From Argyresthia goedartella (lineage: Eukaryota > Arthropoda > Insecta > Lepidoptera > Argyresthiidae), in NCBI GenBank assembly GCA_949825045.1, contig OX463815.1:32975356-33039355 (forward strand): 64,000 nucleotides of DNA, given 5' to 3'. Positions 34,001 through 49,000 of the stretch are shown in pieces. The first letter of the stretch is position 1. Each line of letters starts with the position of its first letter. Position numbers and translations under genes: made by a program. A model generated the notes under the pieces. It was not told the DNA's origin. It did not search any database and saw only the letters and a program-made list of their open reading frames with translations.

Positions 34001-37000
34001 GTTAGTTGTATAGTTCAGTAATATAAGTATGAATGTATCTTATCAGAGCACATAGGTCTATCCTATTATATCAAATTATTCTTATCAACCTTGGGTTTGC
34101 TGGAAGAGATCTATATTTAGAGAAAAGCATGGCTTTGTAGATGTCCTTTCTATTTTATTATATCTTATGTCGTTTATGTGCAATAAATATATACAAATAC
34201 AAATACAAAATGGTGATCCAAAAAAAAAATAATAATATAGCATATAGATTATAGCATACATACGCTTTATTTTTTAATCATCAATCCCAGCGGGTACACA
34301 TTAGACGTTTTGCTTAATTACAGCCCCTAATTTAAAGCATGGGGGGTGATTTACTAAATATCCTGATATATGTATTTTATTATTTAGAGCAAGAAGCCCT
34401 TTATCAATTTTCAGACCTCTAGCATCAAATTTTGCGCAAGTCTCATACAAACTTCCATCCCCTAGTTTAAGGGGTTGGGGGGTAAAAGTTCTACTTTTTT
34501 TTTCGTTAATTGTGTACTAATCTAGCATCAAATTTCAGCCTTCTGGGTCTTCGGGAATTACTCTAAGAATATTGATGATCATCAGTGAGTCAGTGACGAA
34601 ATCGGGGATTTTTAGAGATGGCATACAAAATGGAAAAAAGTGATTATACCTTAGTTAGCCTTTGGTTAAATTATTATCGAATTGAGTTGTGTGTGTGAAT
34701 GTTTGTGTATGTTGTGTGTGTGGGGGGGGGGGGGGGGGGAGGAGTGACTGCTTAGCCTCACGACGAGGTAGTCTTGGCATCGGATACGGGGTCACAACCC
34801 AATGTTTCGATACAACTGCCCGACAAAAAAACTACCCTTGTTTGGTGCAACACGAAGTTGTTAATTGTCCCCTTACCTCCGCTTGAGTCGTTCGTCGACC
34901 TGCGCCATCATGGCCGCGGAGGTGAGGTGCCCGTACTTCTTCTGCCAGGTGTACGTGTCGAGGGACACCTCCTTCTTGAGCAGCCGCCGCATCGGACGCT
35001 TCGCTGCCAGCGGCCGGAGCTCTGGTAGGCACAGAACGTCAACATCAGCATTGGCCTTATCATGTGTATATCAGTAGCTATGGCAGAACATACAAAACTT
35101 ATATTGAAGGTATTCAAAAACTACAAATTATCTTATTAAAACTCTTAGTGACAAAAATAACAGAGAATAATTTAAAAATGAAAACTATAAAGGACTGTTC
35201 ACATATTGCAACGTTATAAATATCTTTAATAAAATAAAAAATGCTATAATAAACTAAGAGTATGTAAATGTTAATTTCCTACAGCTAAAGGTTAGACCAA
35301 TTGGTATGAAAAGCCTATCTTACACAAAAACATTTAGTCTGCCTAAGTACAATAATGTGTATGGTATGCGCAAATGGGAGTGTCTGCTGCCAGATATAAT
35401 TTACGAACTGCCTAACGAATTTATAAAAGATTTTGTACAACTGCCTAGTAGTAAGAAATTAAAAAAATATCATATAAAAGGAATGATCTCGCCACTCTAG
35501 ACAGAAAAATAAGGACTACGTGAGTGGCAAAATGTATTGGTAATAAGTGTTAATAAGTATTAAATAAATTAAATAAAAAAAAATAGTTTTCAGTAGTTCA
35601 TTGCAGCTGCTGTTTATTATGCGAGACACATATTTTTTTGTGACTGGACAAACCCATGCGGGGTCGACGCTGTTTGCCATAACGCAAACAAATACAAGGA
35701 AGTAAACCTCAACACGACCCAACCCCGTTATGAGGCATCGCAATTTTGAACCTTATGTCATGGTAGTATGACCTACAGCTCCCGTTATAGTAATTCAAAA
35801 CCCATAACGGGAAATGGGCATGATATGATGGCGTGGGTCTTTGAGAGGGAGAAAGAGAAACAGAACGTAGCGTCACGCCCTTGCGGAATGGCAGAGACAT
35901 GGTTGTGCCCACGTTTTAGCTTTTAACCTCTCACCTCTCAAAACAAACATCAAATCCTAATCAAATCAAATCAAATCAAAAATCATTTATTTCCATAGGA
36001 TGTTGTTACATCACTTAGATCCGTCATTACATTTTTTTGGGTGAGTTCACTAACACAATGGCGGAATCTGTGGAGAAGAGCTCACCGAAGAAACTCCACA
36101 GTCGTCGCATCTTTTGCGTTTCCTTTTTTAAATAAAATATTGTCAAATTACAAAATGAATGCTAATTATATATCGAAACAGCCTGTTACTCAAACAATCT
36201 ATTCCCATGGACATCTGTCCTCTAAGTAATCAGATATCCTATAGTAACCTTTTTTATACAATTTCTGTTTTATTATTATTTTAAACTTGTCTAAAGGTAA
36301 GTTTTTAATATCAGTAGGGACCTTATTGTAATAGCGTATACAATTGCCTTTAAAAGAATTACTAATTTTATGTAGTCGGCTTACATAAGCAACCAACTTG
36401 TCTTTATTTCTAGTATTAAAATTGTGTATATACTGTACTTCTGAAAATTAGTTATTTTAGTAATTAGTCCTGTGTTTAACAGTAGTTTATTTTTTGAGGT
36501 AAGCCCCACAATGTACGCGGAAATTTTCGAGGCATCGCGATTTTGAACCGTATGCCGTGGTAATAAAATTCAAAACCTATAACAACAAAATGGTATCTTA
36601 GGCTGTCGTGGTTCGTTGAGAGATTGACGCTGCATTTTGCGAGAAGGGGCCAAGCCCATTGCAAGAGATAATAAATAAAGATTTCCTTACGATGTTTATC
36701 TATTTTGTTTGCTGTGATAAACATAGTATACATTTAATTCAATGCAGGTACTGATCGGTTAACTAAAGCTGGCACGTTCAACACATTTACACGTTGCGCC
36801 TGTGTAGTGACTGTGAATAAGCACGCGACGTGACGTTGCACTGCATGGACATGAATAATTGTCTGTCAATCTCGCGTGTGGTCAAACTTATGAGGACGAA
36901 GGGGAAAGTTTTTGTTTTGATTTTGCTACCGCTTATAGGAATAGGTAGAGTAATCTCTTTGCATTCGTGTGACGTGTCAACCGACGCGCGTCATTGTGTT

Positions 37001-40000
37001 TGTTACTTATTTCCAGGATAGTATCAAATCATTCTTTTTTAAACATACTGTATAGTGACATTGCATTAGTATGAGTACTGTGAAAAAAAATCTAATCAGA
37101 AAACAATTATTTTCCACGAGATCTCTTTTCGTGCGATATGATTGGATGATTTCGAATTTGAATGGCATTGCACGATCCTAGATTTATTATCTATCTCAGA
37201 TAATAAATCTAGGAAAACAGCGATATCAAGACTACACCCAAGACACCCCAACAGATTATGTTATAAAGTTAAACTTTTAGGCCAACTTGCTCTTGCATCA
37301 GACTTTTGTAAGCTGCTAAAAACAGTTTAAACCCAATTTAAGTACATCACGGCTATGTTGAGCAGGAACCAGGATGACAGGCCATAACTTTGCCGTGCTG
37401 TCAACATAACTTGACTGTGTTGTACTTAACAACTTTCCCCAGAGAAGATTTAAGATTAAATGTTGCGATTCACCTGAGAAAAAGAGAGACTAGCGCTTTT
37501 ATCGCCCAGAGTTGTGTTTAGCGGTTGTCAAAAAGACCTCCTTTTAGTTTTTTTTCAATGTATTTATTCAAAACAAATCTTATTACTAATTTGTGCACAA
37601 TTGAAGTATTCGCGGAAATCTTTTGCGGTTTATATGTGGATAGTGAGATCGCTATTATGTGATTTTACAATTTACCTTCTACTTCAAACAAGTTGAAAAG
37701 CCCGCACAGGGTTACACAGCAGTTTTATAAAGTTTTATCTACACAAGTATCATAAACCCTCTTTACTGCGTACACAAACCGCACGTTACGATCAGCATAA
37801 TGTTAAAATACTTTGTAAAAACTCATTTCTAATCTGAACATTATGACCATAATGTGTAAATTTTCTACATATTATGACATTCAAATTTCGAACGCCGACA
37901 CCCGCCTGCGTGCCGCCCCAACTTTGTTTGTGAAGTTGGTACTACTGAACAAGCTAAACATGTGCTGAGCAATTATCAATGCCACCATGCCGGTCGAAGA
38001 TGCGGTTCCTGAACATAGTAAAGAGAGCTTATGATACGTGTTTAGATAAACTAGTGTATGTAACTGTACTAATTAGGCATTAAAACTCTCGAGTGATATT
38101 ATTATGAAACTCGCCTTCGGCTCGTTTCATAAAACCCTCTTTACTTACTAATTATGTTAAACTACTTGGTAAAAACTCGATTCGTATTTGGAAAACTACA
38201 CCTAATGGTAATTATGTGTGTACTCGCCTTCGGCTCGTTTCATAAACCCACTCTCAAGTATTAATGTCCTCCATTATGTAGCAGTCACATAAACAACTAT
38301 TATAACTCTATCGGCCCCGTCACTCACCATCGATCTCCTTGGTAGGCGCGGCGTAGGTCGGTATCTTGACGTACGTCGCCGGTGTATTGTGCAAGCAGAT
38401 GATTGGCAGGCAGCCTGGACAGTCACAGCGGCATTGTTTATTTGTGGAGGGGGATGGTGAAGGGTGTGGTTATGACGGCCAGTCGCTTTACTAGATGAAT
38501 CTTTTAATTGTTATCGATGGAAATCTTGAGCTGACAGAAACTGGGATAATAGGGAATAAATTGAAGATTTGTAGCGTCTGGTTTGTGGGTTCTAAGAGTT
38601 CAATTTTAGTAAAATATTTTGCACGACCTCAAAGACATTGTACGTACAAATGAAAGTCAAGTTCGATTTCGTCGACAAAATAATTGATACCTATCTAAAT
38701 AGGTGTCTGCTGTAGATTATCCTGAACGCTATTAGTCCTATTTCTGTCAAAAATGTAGCTGTATTCATTTAGAATTGGTCTGCTAGCGAGCGGCCATGAT
38801 AGAATATCTTATTAGAATTATTTTCCGAGAATATCAATGGTAAGGCAAGACGCAAACTGACTTCTCACCTCTATCCAGAAGATGTACGACCATGCGCGCA
38901 CAGTCGCTGGTGATTTGGAAGCCAATCAACGGCACGTGTAGAGCGAGCGATGTCAGAGCGAGGCCTCGCTTCGTCTCCCAGATGATTAGGGTTTTATCCT
39001 CCGCTCCTATTGGGTAATTGAGAAGCCAAAGGATAAAAAAAACGCCTAAGTGTGAGTGAGACTCGCACACGGACGGTTCGGTTTTTTGGATTTATTTGTG
39101 CTCTTCTTGTAAATTTAATGATTCTAGGACAACGTGAAGTAGTGCCCTTTAGGTGTTGATTCTCTTGCGAGTATCAAGGGAATTCAGCAATGGCCGTATC
39201 TTTTGATTGCGTTGACTTAGTTTGATTTGTCACAACTTCAAGGGACTACAGACCTGAGTAATTGATATTAATTTCAGCTTAGTATAGGCACTGGTTCCTT
39301 AGAAAATAGTTATCTTTGCAACAAGAGAGAAAATGTTGATATTTGCTGCGAGTATTATTTATCAATCAGAGTTACTAGGAGATAGAATAAAATAAGCTTG
39401 ATTATTAAAAATTTAATAGCACAGATACTGCAACCGAATTAAAAATGGATAGCAGTAAATTTGACATTGGCGAAATCGCAAACAGCCAAAGAACATCGAA
39501 TTATTAGTCGATGCCCGTTGGCTGTTTGTGATTGGCTTTGTCCACACCATTCAAAATTAAAAAGCTACTTTGTCTCATTAAGTGAGCAAAATGCCACTTT
39601 GCACACTTTTTACTCGCAGCAAAACCCTATTGTACGTGCTGCTGAAGTGAAATAGTTATTTTCACCTCAGAAGCAGAATCATGGTCGGACTCCAACCGGA
39701 TCCCCAGATATAGTTTTAAAAGAAAATCAAACCAGTAACAAAAAAGTTCAAAATGGCGGCAATTTTTTCAAAATATCACTTCAGAAATGATTCTGATGAG
39801 GATCCGATCTGCTTCAAAATCGATATCTGAGGATCCGGTTGGAGTCCAATCGGACCAGTAACTAAAAAGGTCCAAAAGGCGGCCACATATCATCATCTTC
39901 ATCATTTATATAATTTTGAGCCACCACTGGGCACATGCCTCTTCTCTGTTCAATTTATCTTATTGTAACAGTTCGCCGACGTCGATTATTCCATTCTGCC

Positions 40001-43000
40001 ACTGATCGACGGCATTGATCGACGTCGATCGATTGGTGGAATAGCACCCTAAGCTCGATTACTTGGAATTCAGTAGCACAGATACTGCAATCGAGTTTAA
40101 AATCGATAGCAAGATCTGTGACATTGGCGAAATCGCAAACAAGCAAAAACATCTAATTATAACTCGATGCAAAAGAAAATATCAAAAGACCGGTACACTT
40201 ATATTTTACAAATATCTATATTTGTAAAATGAAAGGGGTATAGAGGGTAAGTAACCAAAGTCATCAAGCAGGTAAAGCCACTCACGATTACTAATGAACG
40301 ACATTATGTTTGAATGTGTGGACAGAAGTTTCTAGAGCGTTATGTTACAATACAAACTGTGTCTAACTGTACTTTTTACAATCCTCTCTGGCCAAGTGCG
40401 AGTTGCTTTTTCATTTAAATGATAATGGTCGAAAAAGGCTTTAGCCCTTAGCGGTAATACTTTTCGGCCTCTACCGGCAACAATCCAATTCAATGCCCGT
40501 TGGCTGTTTGCGATTACGCCTAGATACGCGACATCCGTGGCATTAAATTAAAAAGCTACTTTGTCTCACTCAGTGAGCAAACCGCAACTTCGCACACTGT
40601 TTACTCGCAGCAAAACCCTCTTGTTCGAGCTGCTGCTGCTGCTGCTGCTGCTGAGGTGAAATAGTACATTTCGTAAGAGTTCGCAAAGGCTTATATTTAC
40701 GAACCGAGCAGTTTACGGCACGAGCCGAAGGCGAAGGTCGTAGCGAGGTTCGTAAAAAGCATTTTCGAACGAGTTAGGATTAGGATTTTTCCGCCTGAGA
40801 ACCCAAAATCAAGCGCCGAAGGTGTTATTTTTAGAATGTTATTCTCAGAAGTCGACAAAGGTTATTGAACGTCCTAACTCATACAAGACACGGCGATCAG
40901 GCGGAACTGATGCATTTTTTGAGAGATTATGCCCTCTTATTAACCCATTGAAAGTATTGATGATTAATGTAGATTCTTAATGAGCGTTTTATAGTATTTG
41001 ATGACTTATTCGTCTCTACATCACACAAGATTGAATGGAACGCATCAAATGGATTATAAAAGCAACGCAACAGTCTCATTATTCTCAACACACCACTCAC
41101 CAGAAACAGCAATAGTCCCGTCGCCGGTCACCTTCACCGAGGTGACCTTCCCCAAGTGCCCCGACAGCGTATGCAGTTCCGAGCCCGTGTTGATGTCCCA
41201 CACGATGAGGTTGCAGTCCCAGGAGCCTGACACTACTTGGGTCTTGTTCGTGATAGCGACAGCAACGCAACTGACCAGGTCCGTGTGCCCGACTAGGACC
41301 TGGGAATATTACACTTTGGTGAGGTTTACTGAAGGAAAGCGAAGTATGGAATGAAATTTAATCACATACGGTTTTGTAAGCATACTGTCAAATCTGGATA
41401 GGTTCCATTAGCATCCTCAAAAACTTGAAATACTAGCAGGTATTGGAAAAATAATTTCATATAGTAAGTTTAGCTTAATAATTAGTTTCCATAAAGCAGT
41501 GAGGATCAACCAAGTGAGTAAGGATTAAGGAGCCTTATTATACATGTCTGATATTAATTGCAACACTAGTGAAATTGAAAACCGGTCAAGTACGAGTCGG
41601 ACTCGCGCACGAAGGGTTCCGTACCACCGTACAATGGTAGGGATGGCGTGGAGTGAATAGTTTGGATTTTATATAGCAAAATGTTGTTTACAAAGTTATT
41701 TGTGCGGCTACTGTCATACTATATATACGGAACCAGGTGCATTTATAAGTTTGTATATTGTTTACAGGTAAATAAGAAACCTTGGAGATCCCGGGTAGAC
41801 TTTCCTTTAATTTTTGGCTTAGGTTCTATATTCTGTTTTATATGGTAATTTTTGCACTTTTTTAATCATAACTTCTGAAGTTATCAAAACTATATATTTT
41901 TGAAGTACCGTAAAGTACCCTTTTCAAAGATACCCGAAATGACTTATTACGGTGTTTTTTTTTTTTTCGTTTTTTCATTTTACCCCCTCCACTTTTTGTA
42001 GTATTTTTTTCGTATAAGACTTGAATTATGTTCCTGTTTTCAGGATGAGTATTTTTGCAGAAGATTATAAGACTGTCTCTTAAAGCTCCTGAGACAAGTG
42101 CCTCTGACATTCGGACGGACGGACACGCGAGTGATCCAGGGTTTCTTTTTTCTCTTTTGAGGTTCGGAACCCTAAAAATCGACCGATCAGGACACGATTA
42201 ATTCACACGTTCTGTCTCTTCTTGCTATTAGATTGGCTGATTTCGAAATTTAATGGCATTGCGACTGATATCAGAAACACACAAAAAGGTCCACAGCTTC
42301 CCTACCTGTGACAGCTTTCCACCGTCCAGCTGCCAGACCTTCAGCGACATGTCCATGGACCCGGTGACCAGGTGCTGCGAGTCCGCAGTCAGTGCGAAGC
42401 AGCTGATGCGTTCGACGTGAGAGACCGTTCGTTTCTCCTCACCGCTGTCGCCGCCGGCCAGGGTCCAGATGCGTATGGAGTTGTCGCCGTCGGAGAGGAC
42501 CTGCTTGGATGGGGGTGAGGTTTAAAAAGGGAAATATTGAACTGCACATCAAAAATACTGATTTGCTTTTAAAAAAATGCTTTTTATAAAAACTACTGAT
42601 GGATGAGATGTGACAACCTTAACTTAATATTTACGTTATATTTTATATTATATATATTTTAATATTAAATATATTTTTATATTCATAGATATTAATTAAA
42701 CATTGTTTTTTCTTTCCTGCATTGTATTAATGACGCAAATCAAACTATTCATCGTATGAGTTTCCCACGACACAGGCATACCTAGTGTGGGAAGCACTGT
42801 TAATCTGTTTTGTAAATTAAGTCTGCAAATATATATTTTTTTTTTCATCGCAAATATCAGGGCAAAATGCTTTGGTAGCTTAGGTGAAGGGTAAAGGTGG
42901 TGAGCGAAGCGAAGCCCCCTTTATCCTTCGTGTTAGGTTAAACATGCAAGAAAAACAAAAAATACTTAAAACATAAACTTGGGTACTCATAAAATATTTA

Positions 43001-46000
43001 AAACATAAAAAGTGTTTTTGCTGATCCTTTTTTGCTGTGCAAATCAGTATTTTTGATGTGCGATGAAATACTAGCCGTTTAAAAATATGTTACGGATAGT
43101 ATGATTATCGTGACTAGAACGCGAGAGCATCATGATGCTCTCGCGTTCGTTTGCGGTGACTGTCATGGCTGGTGATGACGTAATTGGTGCGCGTTCTTAT
43201 ACAAATTCGAATTCACATTTCCTTATAACTGTAGATATTTACAAATGCTTAGCAAACGTCATTTTATGCCTCTACATTGGACCACTGTGGGAGGAGCAGA
43301 GCGAAGAAACTCCCACAGATTTATTATTAGATATCTTTTAAAAATTGGTTATGTTTAACTAATACGATTCTTACAATATTAATTATTATAAATAATAAGC
43401 AAGAATACATTATTACAAAATTATTAACAGGGAGTTCCGTCGTTTAAGTAATCTTGAACATTGTAATAAACTTTTTTTGACAAAGTCTCTTTTACATGGT
43501 TTTTAAATTGTTCAAATGGCAATTTCAAAATCTCCAGAGGTATCTTGTTGTTGTAGAGAATGCATGACCCTTGAAATAATTGCTGATTACGGTTTACATA
43601 GCTTATTTTTTGGTCCAGGGTAACATAGCGTCACGCCTTTTCCCATACGGGGTTGCAGAGGCACACTTGTGCCCACTTTGAGCCAGTTATTCAATAGAGG
43701 GCTAGACCATTGCCGCAGCTTTTGAGTAATAAAGTTTTCCTTACGATGTTTTCCATCACCTTTAAAATGTATAAGATAAATTAAGTAAATTAAGTATCTC
43801 ATTGGTACATGATCAGCAATCGATCCTGCATCTCCTGTGTGAGAAGCAAGCGTGTAACCCATAAGACCACGGAGGCTCCTTGCTTGGCTTGATCAAGAGC
43901 AACCAAAAAATAATGACCGCCATAGCAGTTCGGTCCACAAACATATGCCACATTAAGTATGCTGTTACGAGTAAGATAATAAATCTAATCTACCTATCTT
44001 ATGACTAATGCCTTCTTAACTCTTTTGAGTGAATTACAGGATATAATGATGAAGATGTTTTGAAATTACTGCTATACTTTATGGTTTCAATCAGTTGTTA
44101 TGTTTACCAAATTAGCTACGAATGGATAAATCAGTTCGATACGGTAATATTTGCTTCAGGTCCTTCACAGAATAATTTATAATTTCATCGCAAATTCCTA
44201 TCAGTACCCGTAATGCTACATTACCAAATTGAGAATTTAATTACAAACAACATATAAGTTCAGTGCTGCACATGCTGTATAAGTTAGGGTTGTTTACCAA
44301 ACTACGGTTTGACCTGCGGCCGAGCTGGTGAAACTTGTGAAGTAAACTCAAAGTATCCTACGTAGATGCAGGCAGAGGATAGGTAGGTCAAGCCTAATTG
44401 AATAGCCAGTTCCGGGAGCTTGCAGAACTGTATATAGGTACTGAAGTTGGAGGGAACCAAGCCGAAGTTTTATTCAGCGCATAGCTGTTGGGATTAAAAC
44501 ATATTTATGTACGACGTAGTATTTTAATTTAAGATTAAGGTACATAAAATAATACGTAATAAAAGAATACGAAGGGTTCCATACCATTGTATGCGGGATA
44601 ACGTAAAACGACATTCTTTTGTACGAGTATACCTTTAAAACTTGAAATATGAAAATGTTAAATACAGGTAGGACTATATTCAAGTGGATATCGAAACATT
44701 GAAAAAATATTTTTTCACTTCTCATGTTCGAAAAGTCCTCTTTATGCTGGATGTAGGCTCGCATAACATCGCATTTTAGGCGCTAGTGCATAGAGTGTTG
44801 TCGACATCTAGACCACAGATTAATAATCTAGACTAAGACAATTGAGCCATTCAGCCTGACAGACGAGGTGACTGTATTAAATAAATTTGTTATTTTACTA
44901 CATTTATTTTAATATATATATGCATTCTATGTTGCATAGTAAAAAGAATGAAACTAAAAACTAATAAAAAGAAGTATAATTTACAAAAACATTAAAAAAT
45001 CCAAGTATGATTTTGGCAGTACCGCGTATGACCTTAGCTAAAAATGATAAGCAGAAAATTTAAAAAAACAAAAATTTTAAATGATGTGGCGGTGGCGAGA
45101 ATGAGACTTGTTTTTGATTTTGACTTTTATTTGGTAGTTTTCTTGCAAAACTTGTTGTTAATTGTTAAGTTAATTAATATGACGTCATGTGAAGAGGAAA
45201 TAATGCTTAAGCCTTACACATTAATGGAAACAAAAGCAAAAAGAAGTTTTGAACAGACATTGCCGCCTAAATAAAAGAAAATGTATCTTAAAACGTTGAA
45301 AATTTCATGCTCTGGAGTAGCAGCAAACAAGGCAATACGTTCTCAGAAGGTATTTTTTACATTATCACTGTTTCATTTTCTCGCAATCGAAGTGAAAATC
45401 AGGGTGTATAACTCGGTCGTAAGCCCCATTTTACCCTCGACTTAACTATCCACCCTTGCCTGCAAGGGTGGATAGTTAAGTCAAATCAACGTCCCGGGTG
45501 AAATTGAAAACTTAATATTATTTATTATAATTCGAATGAGCAATTATAAATCATATAATGACAAATAACTAAGCACAAAACTCAATACCTGCAATGAAAG
45601 ATATTTTCCGATACGATCAGGAGAGTACAGTTTTTACCGATAAACAAATAAAACAAAATGGCTAAGAAAATGGCCTTACCAATAATTTCTTGTATGGGTA
45701 CTTCTTTTAATTCTTAAAAACCGGTATGTTTCATTATTTTTTGTTATAGCGGCAATAGAAATACACCCTCTGTGAAAATTTCAGCTCTTTACCTATTTCG
45801 GTTGATCCGGTAGAGCCCGGTGACAGACGGACAGACGGACGGTCGAGCGGACAGCGGAGGCTTAGTAATAGGGTCCCGTTTGTAATGCTTCGGGTACGGA
45901 ACCTTTAAAAATATATTCAAATGATTGTCCATTTGAATATACTTTTCAGGGTTCCGCAAATTAATTTAACATAGTATTTTTATATTATTTTCTATCTTTT

Positions 46001-49000
46001 GTACCAGTTGGCATTTTGTTGTTTTTTTTTCAAAATGGCGGCCACGCTTGAATTTTTTAGAAATAGATAGATCACATCAATGCAAACATGAAGTGGAGAT
46101 GGGAAAAATCTCGTAAAGCATCACGTATCCGAGTTATGAGCTGTCAAATATGTATAGTTGGGTCTTCGTTTTTTTTTTTGTTTTTACAATTGTGATGTTT
46201 TGTTTAGATAAAAATGTAGGCCATTAATGTTCCCACCGAGGGGCACAGGCCTTTACCCGGATACGAGTAAGATTAAGCCATACTCCACCACGCTGGCTCA
46301 ATGTGGGTTGGTGAAGGGGTTTTACGACCACTACCACATAGCAATAGAAGCCGGGATCTACAATTTAACGTGTCATCCGCAACAATGAACGTCCGATAAT
46401 ATACTTATGATAAATTCATTATCTCATTGGTATATGGTACATTTGAACCTATATCTCCTGTGTGAGAAGCAAGCGTGAAACCCATTAGACCAAGAGCTCT
46501 TATAGATGTTTGTAGATAAATGAAGGATACTTCCTGAATAAAATTGATTTAATATTCGTTTTTGCGCGGAATGATCATGATTACATTACCAACGTATTCC
46601 GCACTACTGAACACTTTAGCATTGATAATGTATTTTGATTTTAAATGCTGAAATGCAATAAATTAAATAATATTAGTAGTTTATGTGACTGATACATAAT
46701 GCCTAATTATGTACAGTTCCATACACTAGTTTATCTACACACATATCATAAGCTCTCTTTGATGTGTACAGGAACCGCATGTTTGACCGGCATTGTGGCA
46801 TTGAGTTGTTTAGCTTGTTCTGTAGTACCAACTTCACAGACAAAGTAGGGGCGGCACGCACGCGGGCGTCGGCTTCCGAAATTTGAATGTCATAATATGT
46901 AGAAAATTTATCCCGCCTCGTGCCGCCCCTAGTTTGTCTGTGAAGTTGGTACTGACATTCAAATTTCGAACGCCGACGCCCGAAGTTGGTCCTACAGAAT
47001 AAGCTAAACAACTGCAGAGCCACAATGCCGGTCAAACATGCGGTTCCTGAACACATCAAAGAGAGCTTATGATATGTGTGTAGATAAACTAGTCTATGTA
47101 ACTGTACATAATTAGGCATTAAAACTCTCGAGTGATATTATTATGAAACTCGCCTTCAGCTCGTTTCATAAACCCACTCTCGAGTATTAATGCCCTCCAT
47201 TATGTAGCAGTCACATAAACTACTATAATGTAACCCATTGATGTCGCCACCGAGGTGCACATACCTTTACCCGGATACGATTAAGATTAAGCCCTACTCG
47301 CACGCTGGCTCAGTGCGGGTTTGTGTAAGGATTTTAAGAACCACTACCTCGTAGCTATAGTAGCTGAGACCTTCAGCTACTTCAGCTTAACGTATCATGC
47401 ATTGCATGCATGCATGCATGTATTTGCATGTAAGAAAAACCATAGCTTTATTTAAAATTGTAGGTGATACAATTAACACTAGAAATAGAAATAGGTTAGC
47501 ATTACCATTATTTAGACTAAGTAAAGTAGGCACATTATTCATGGGGCATTCGCTTCTACAATAAAATACCACAGGAATCATTGATCCTTCCTGAAAAGAG
47601 GTTCAAAAACTATGTTAAAAATGAGCTGATAAGAAAGTCCTATTATATTATTAAGGAATACTTAGATGACAAAACTGCATGGTCCATACCATCTCAGCGC
47701 ACAGAAATTCGACGAGGGGCAATGGATCAAGTCCATCACTCGCCGGCGAATTTCCTTAGACCGAAACCAGTACCTGTTGTAAAGTCACTTTTAAAAAAAA
47801 AGGTATGGGGGAGTTTCTTGCCGTTTCTTCTTAACCCCGAGGCCCACCTTCCGAAACGGTGTAGTCTTTTTTTATATAAAAAAGAAATATATTGTCTTGT
47901 AGTTATAAGAAAGTATAATTTTGACGTTGAATAAGATAATTTATTTATTTATGTTCAAAAAAAAAAATGACTCTGAATGACTCTGACTCTATCATCTGAA
48001 ACGCTAAACATCCGATAATGTACTTAAGATAAATTAATTATCACATTGCAATATGGTCAGAACTTCAACCTGCATCTCCTGTCTGATAAGCATGCGTGAA
48101 ACCCATCAGACCATTTATGTCTCCACCGAGGGCCACAGGCCTTTACCCGGATACAAGTAAGATTAAGCCATACTCCACCGCGCTGGCTGAGTGCGGGTTG
48201 GTGAAAGGATTTTACGACCACTACCTCGTAGCGATAGTAGCTGGGACCTACAGCTTAAGGTATCATCCGAAACACTGAACGTCCGATAATGTACTTAAGA
48301 CAAATTAACTAGTTGCCCTGTGGGCAGTAGACCTCGCTAACAGGGGGGGACTGCGAACCAATTTATAGGTAAGTAAGTATTTTAGATTCAATCAAAATCA
48401 AATAGTAAAATAGCCGCACCAATAACTTTGTAAACTAAATTTTGCGATTTAAAATATAACCTATGAACTTTTCACGATAAAAGTTATAGTCTTCTCCTAC
48501 TTCGAGGAGTCGAAACTGGGTATGTTTTGAAAATATTTCTTGGTTTTTTAGAAAACAGGCGGACGATAGGTAACGTTGTAGTATATTTTTAGAACTGGCT
48601 CATGAAGCCCTTTAATTAGATACCCCACACGATAGGTTTCATAAAAAAAAAAGAACATAAAATTAATGACGTCATAACTCCCCCCCAAGGGGAAAATTAA
48701 GAAAAGCACTTAACAAAAAAAATATTAATTCAAGGAACACTTGTGCCAAATTTTGTGAGGATCGCTTGAAAACTGTGGCCCCTAGACCGGAACTGACAGA
48801 CACACGTAGAGACAGACGAAAGCAAAATCGGCCTCCTATGTTGTCGAAATGGAGCCTTTCGCGCGCTTCGCTCGCTCAGTCAGAAACAAACTATTCACCG
48901 TCAACTAGATTAAGCTGGTCCTATGAGTGTATAATAGTAGTTTATGTGACTGCTGCATAATGGAGGGCATTAAAACTCGAGAATGGGATTATGAAACGAG

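Larger units (their letters stand above)
39418..40665 (+). repeat. Duplicated repeat R-T, second copy interrupted
   Basis: Copy 1 (39418-39660) and copy 2 (40073-40165 plus 40490-40665) share gcacagatactgcaa, gacattggcgaaatcgcaaac, tgcccgttggctgttt, aaaaagctactttgtctc and tactcgcagcaaaaccct. In copy 2 about 325 bp is inserted at 40166-40489. No coding content. Confidence 0.75.

Noticed and set aside
43132..43341. 69-codon plus ORF
   Set aside because: Runs from the 32-bp palindrome into the reverse of the LINE-B 3' UTR, so not a gene.
45044..45274. 76-codon plus ORF in the large intron
   Set aside because: No recognisable domain, and no neighbouring exon with matching splice sites.
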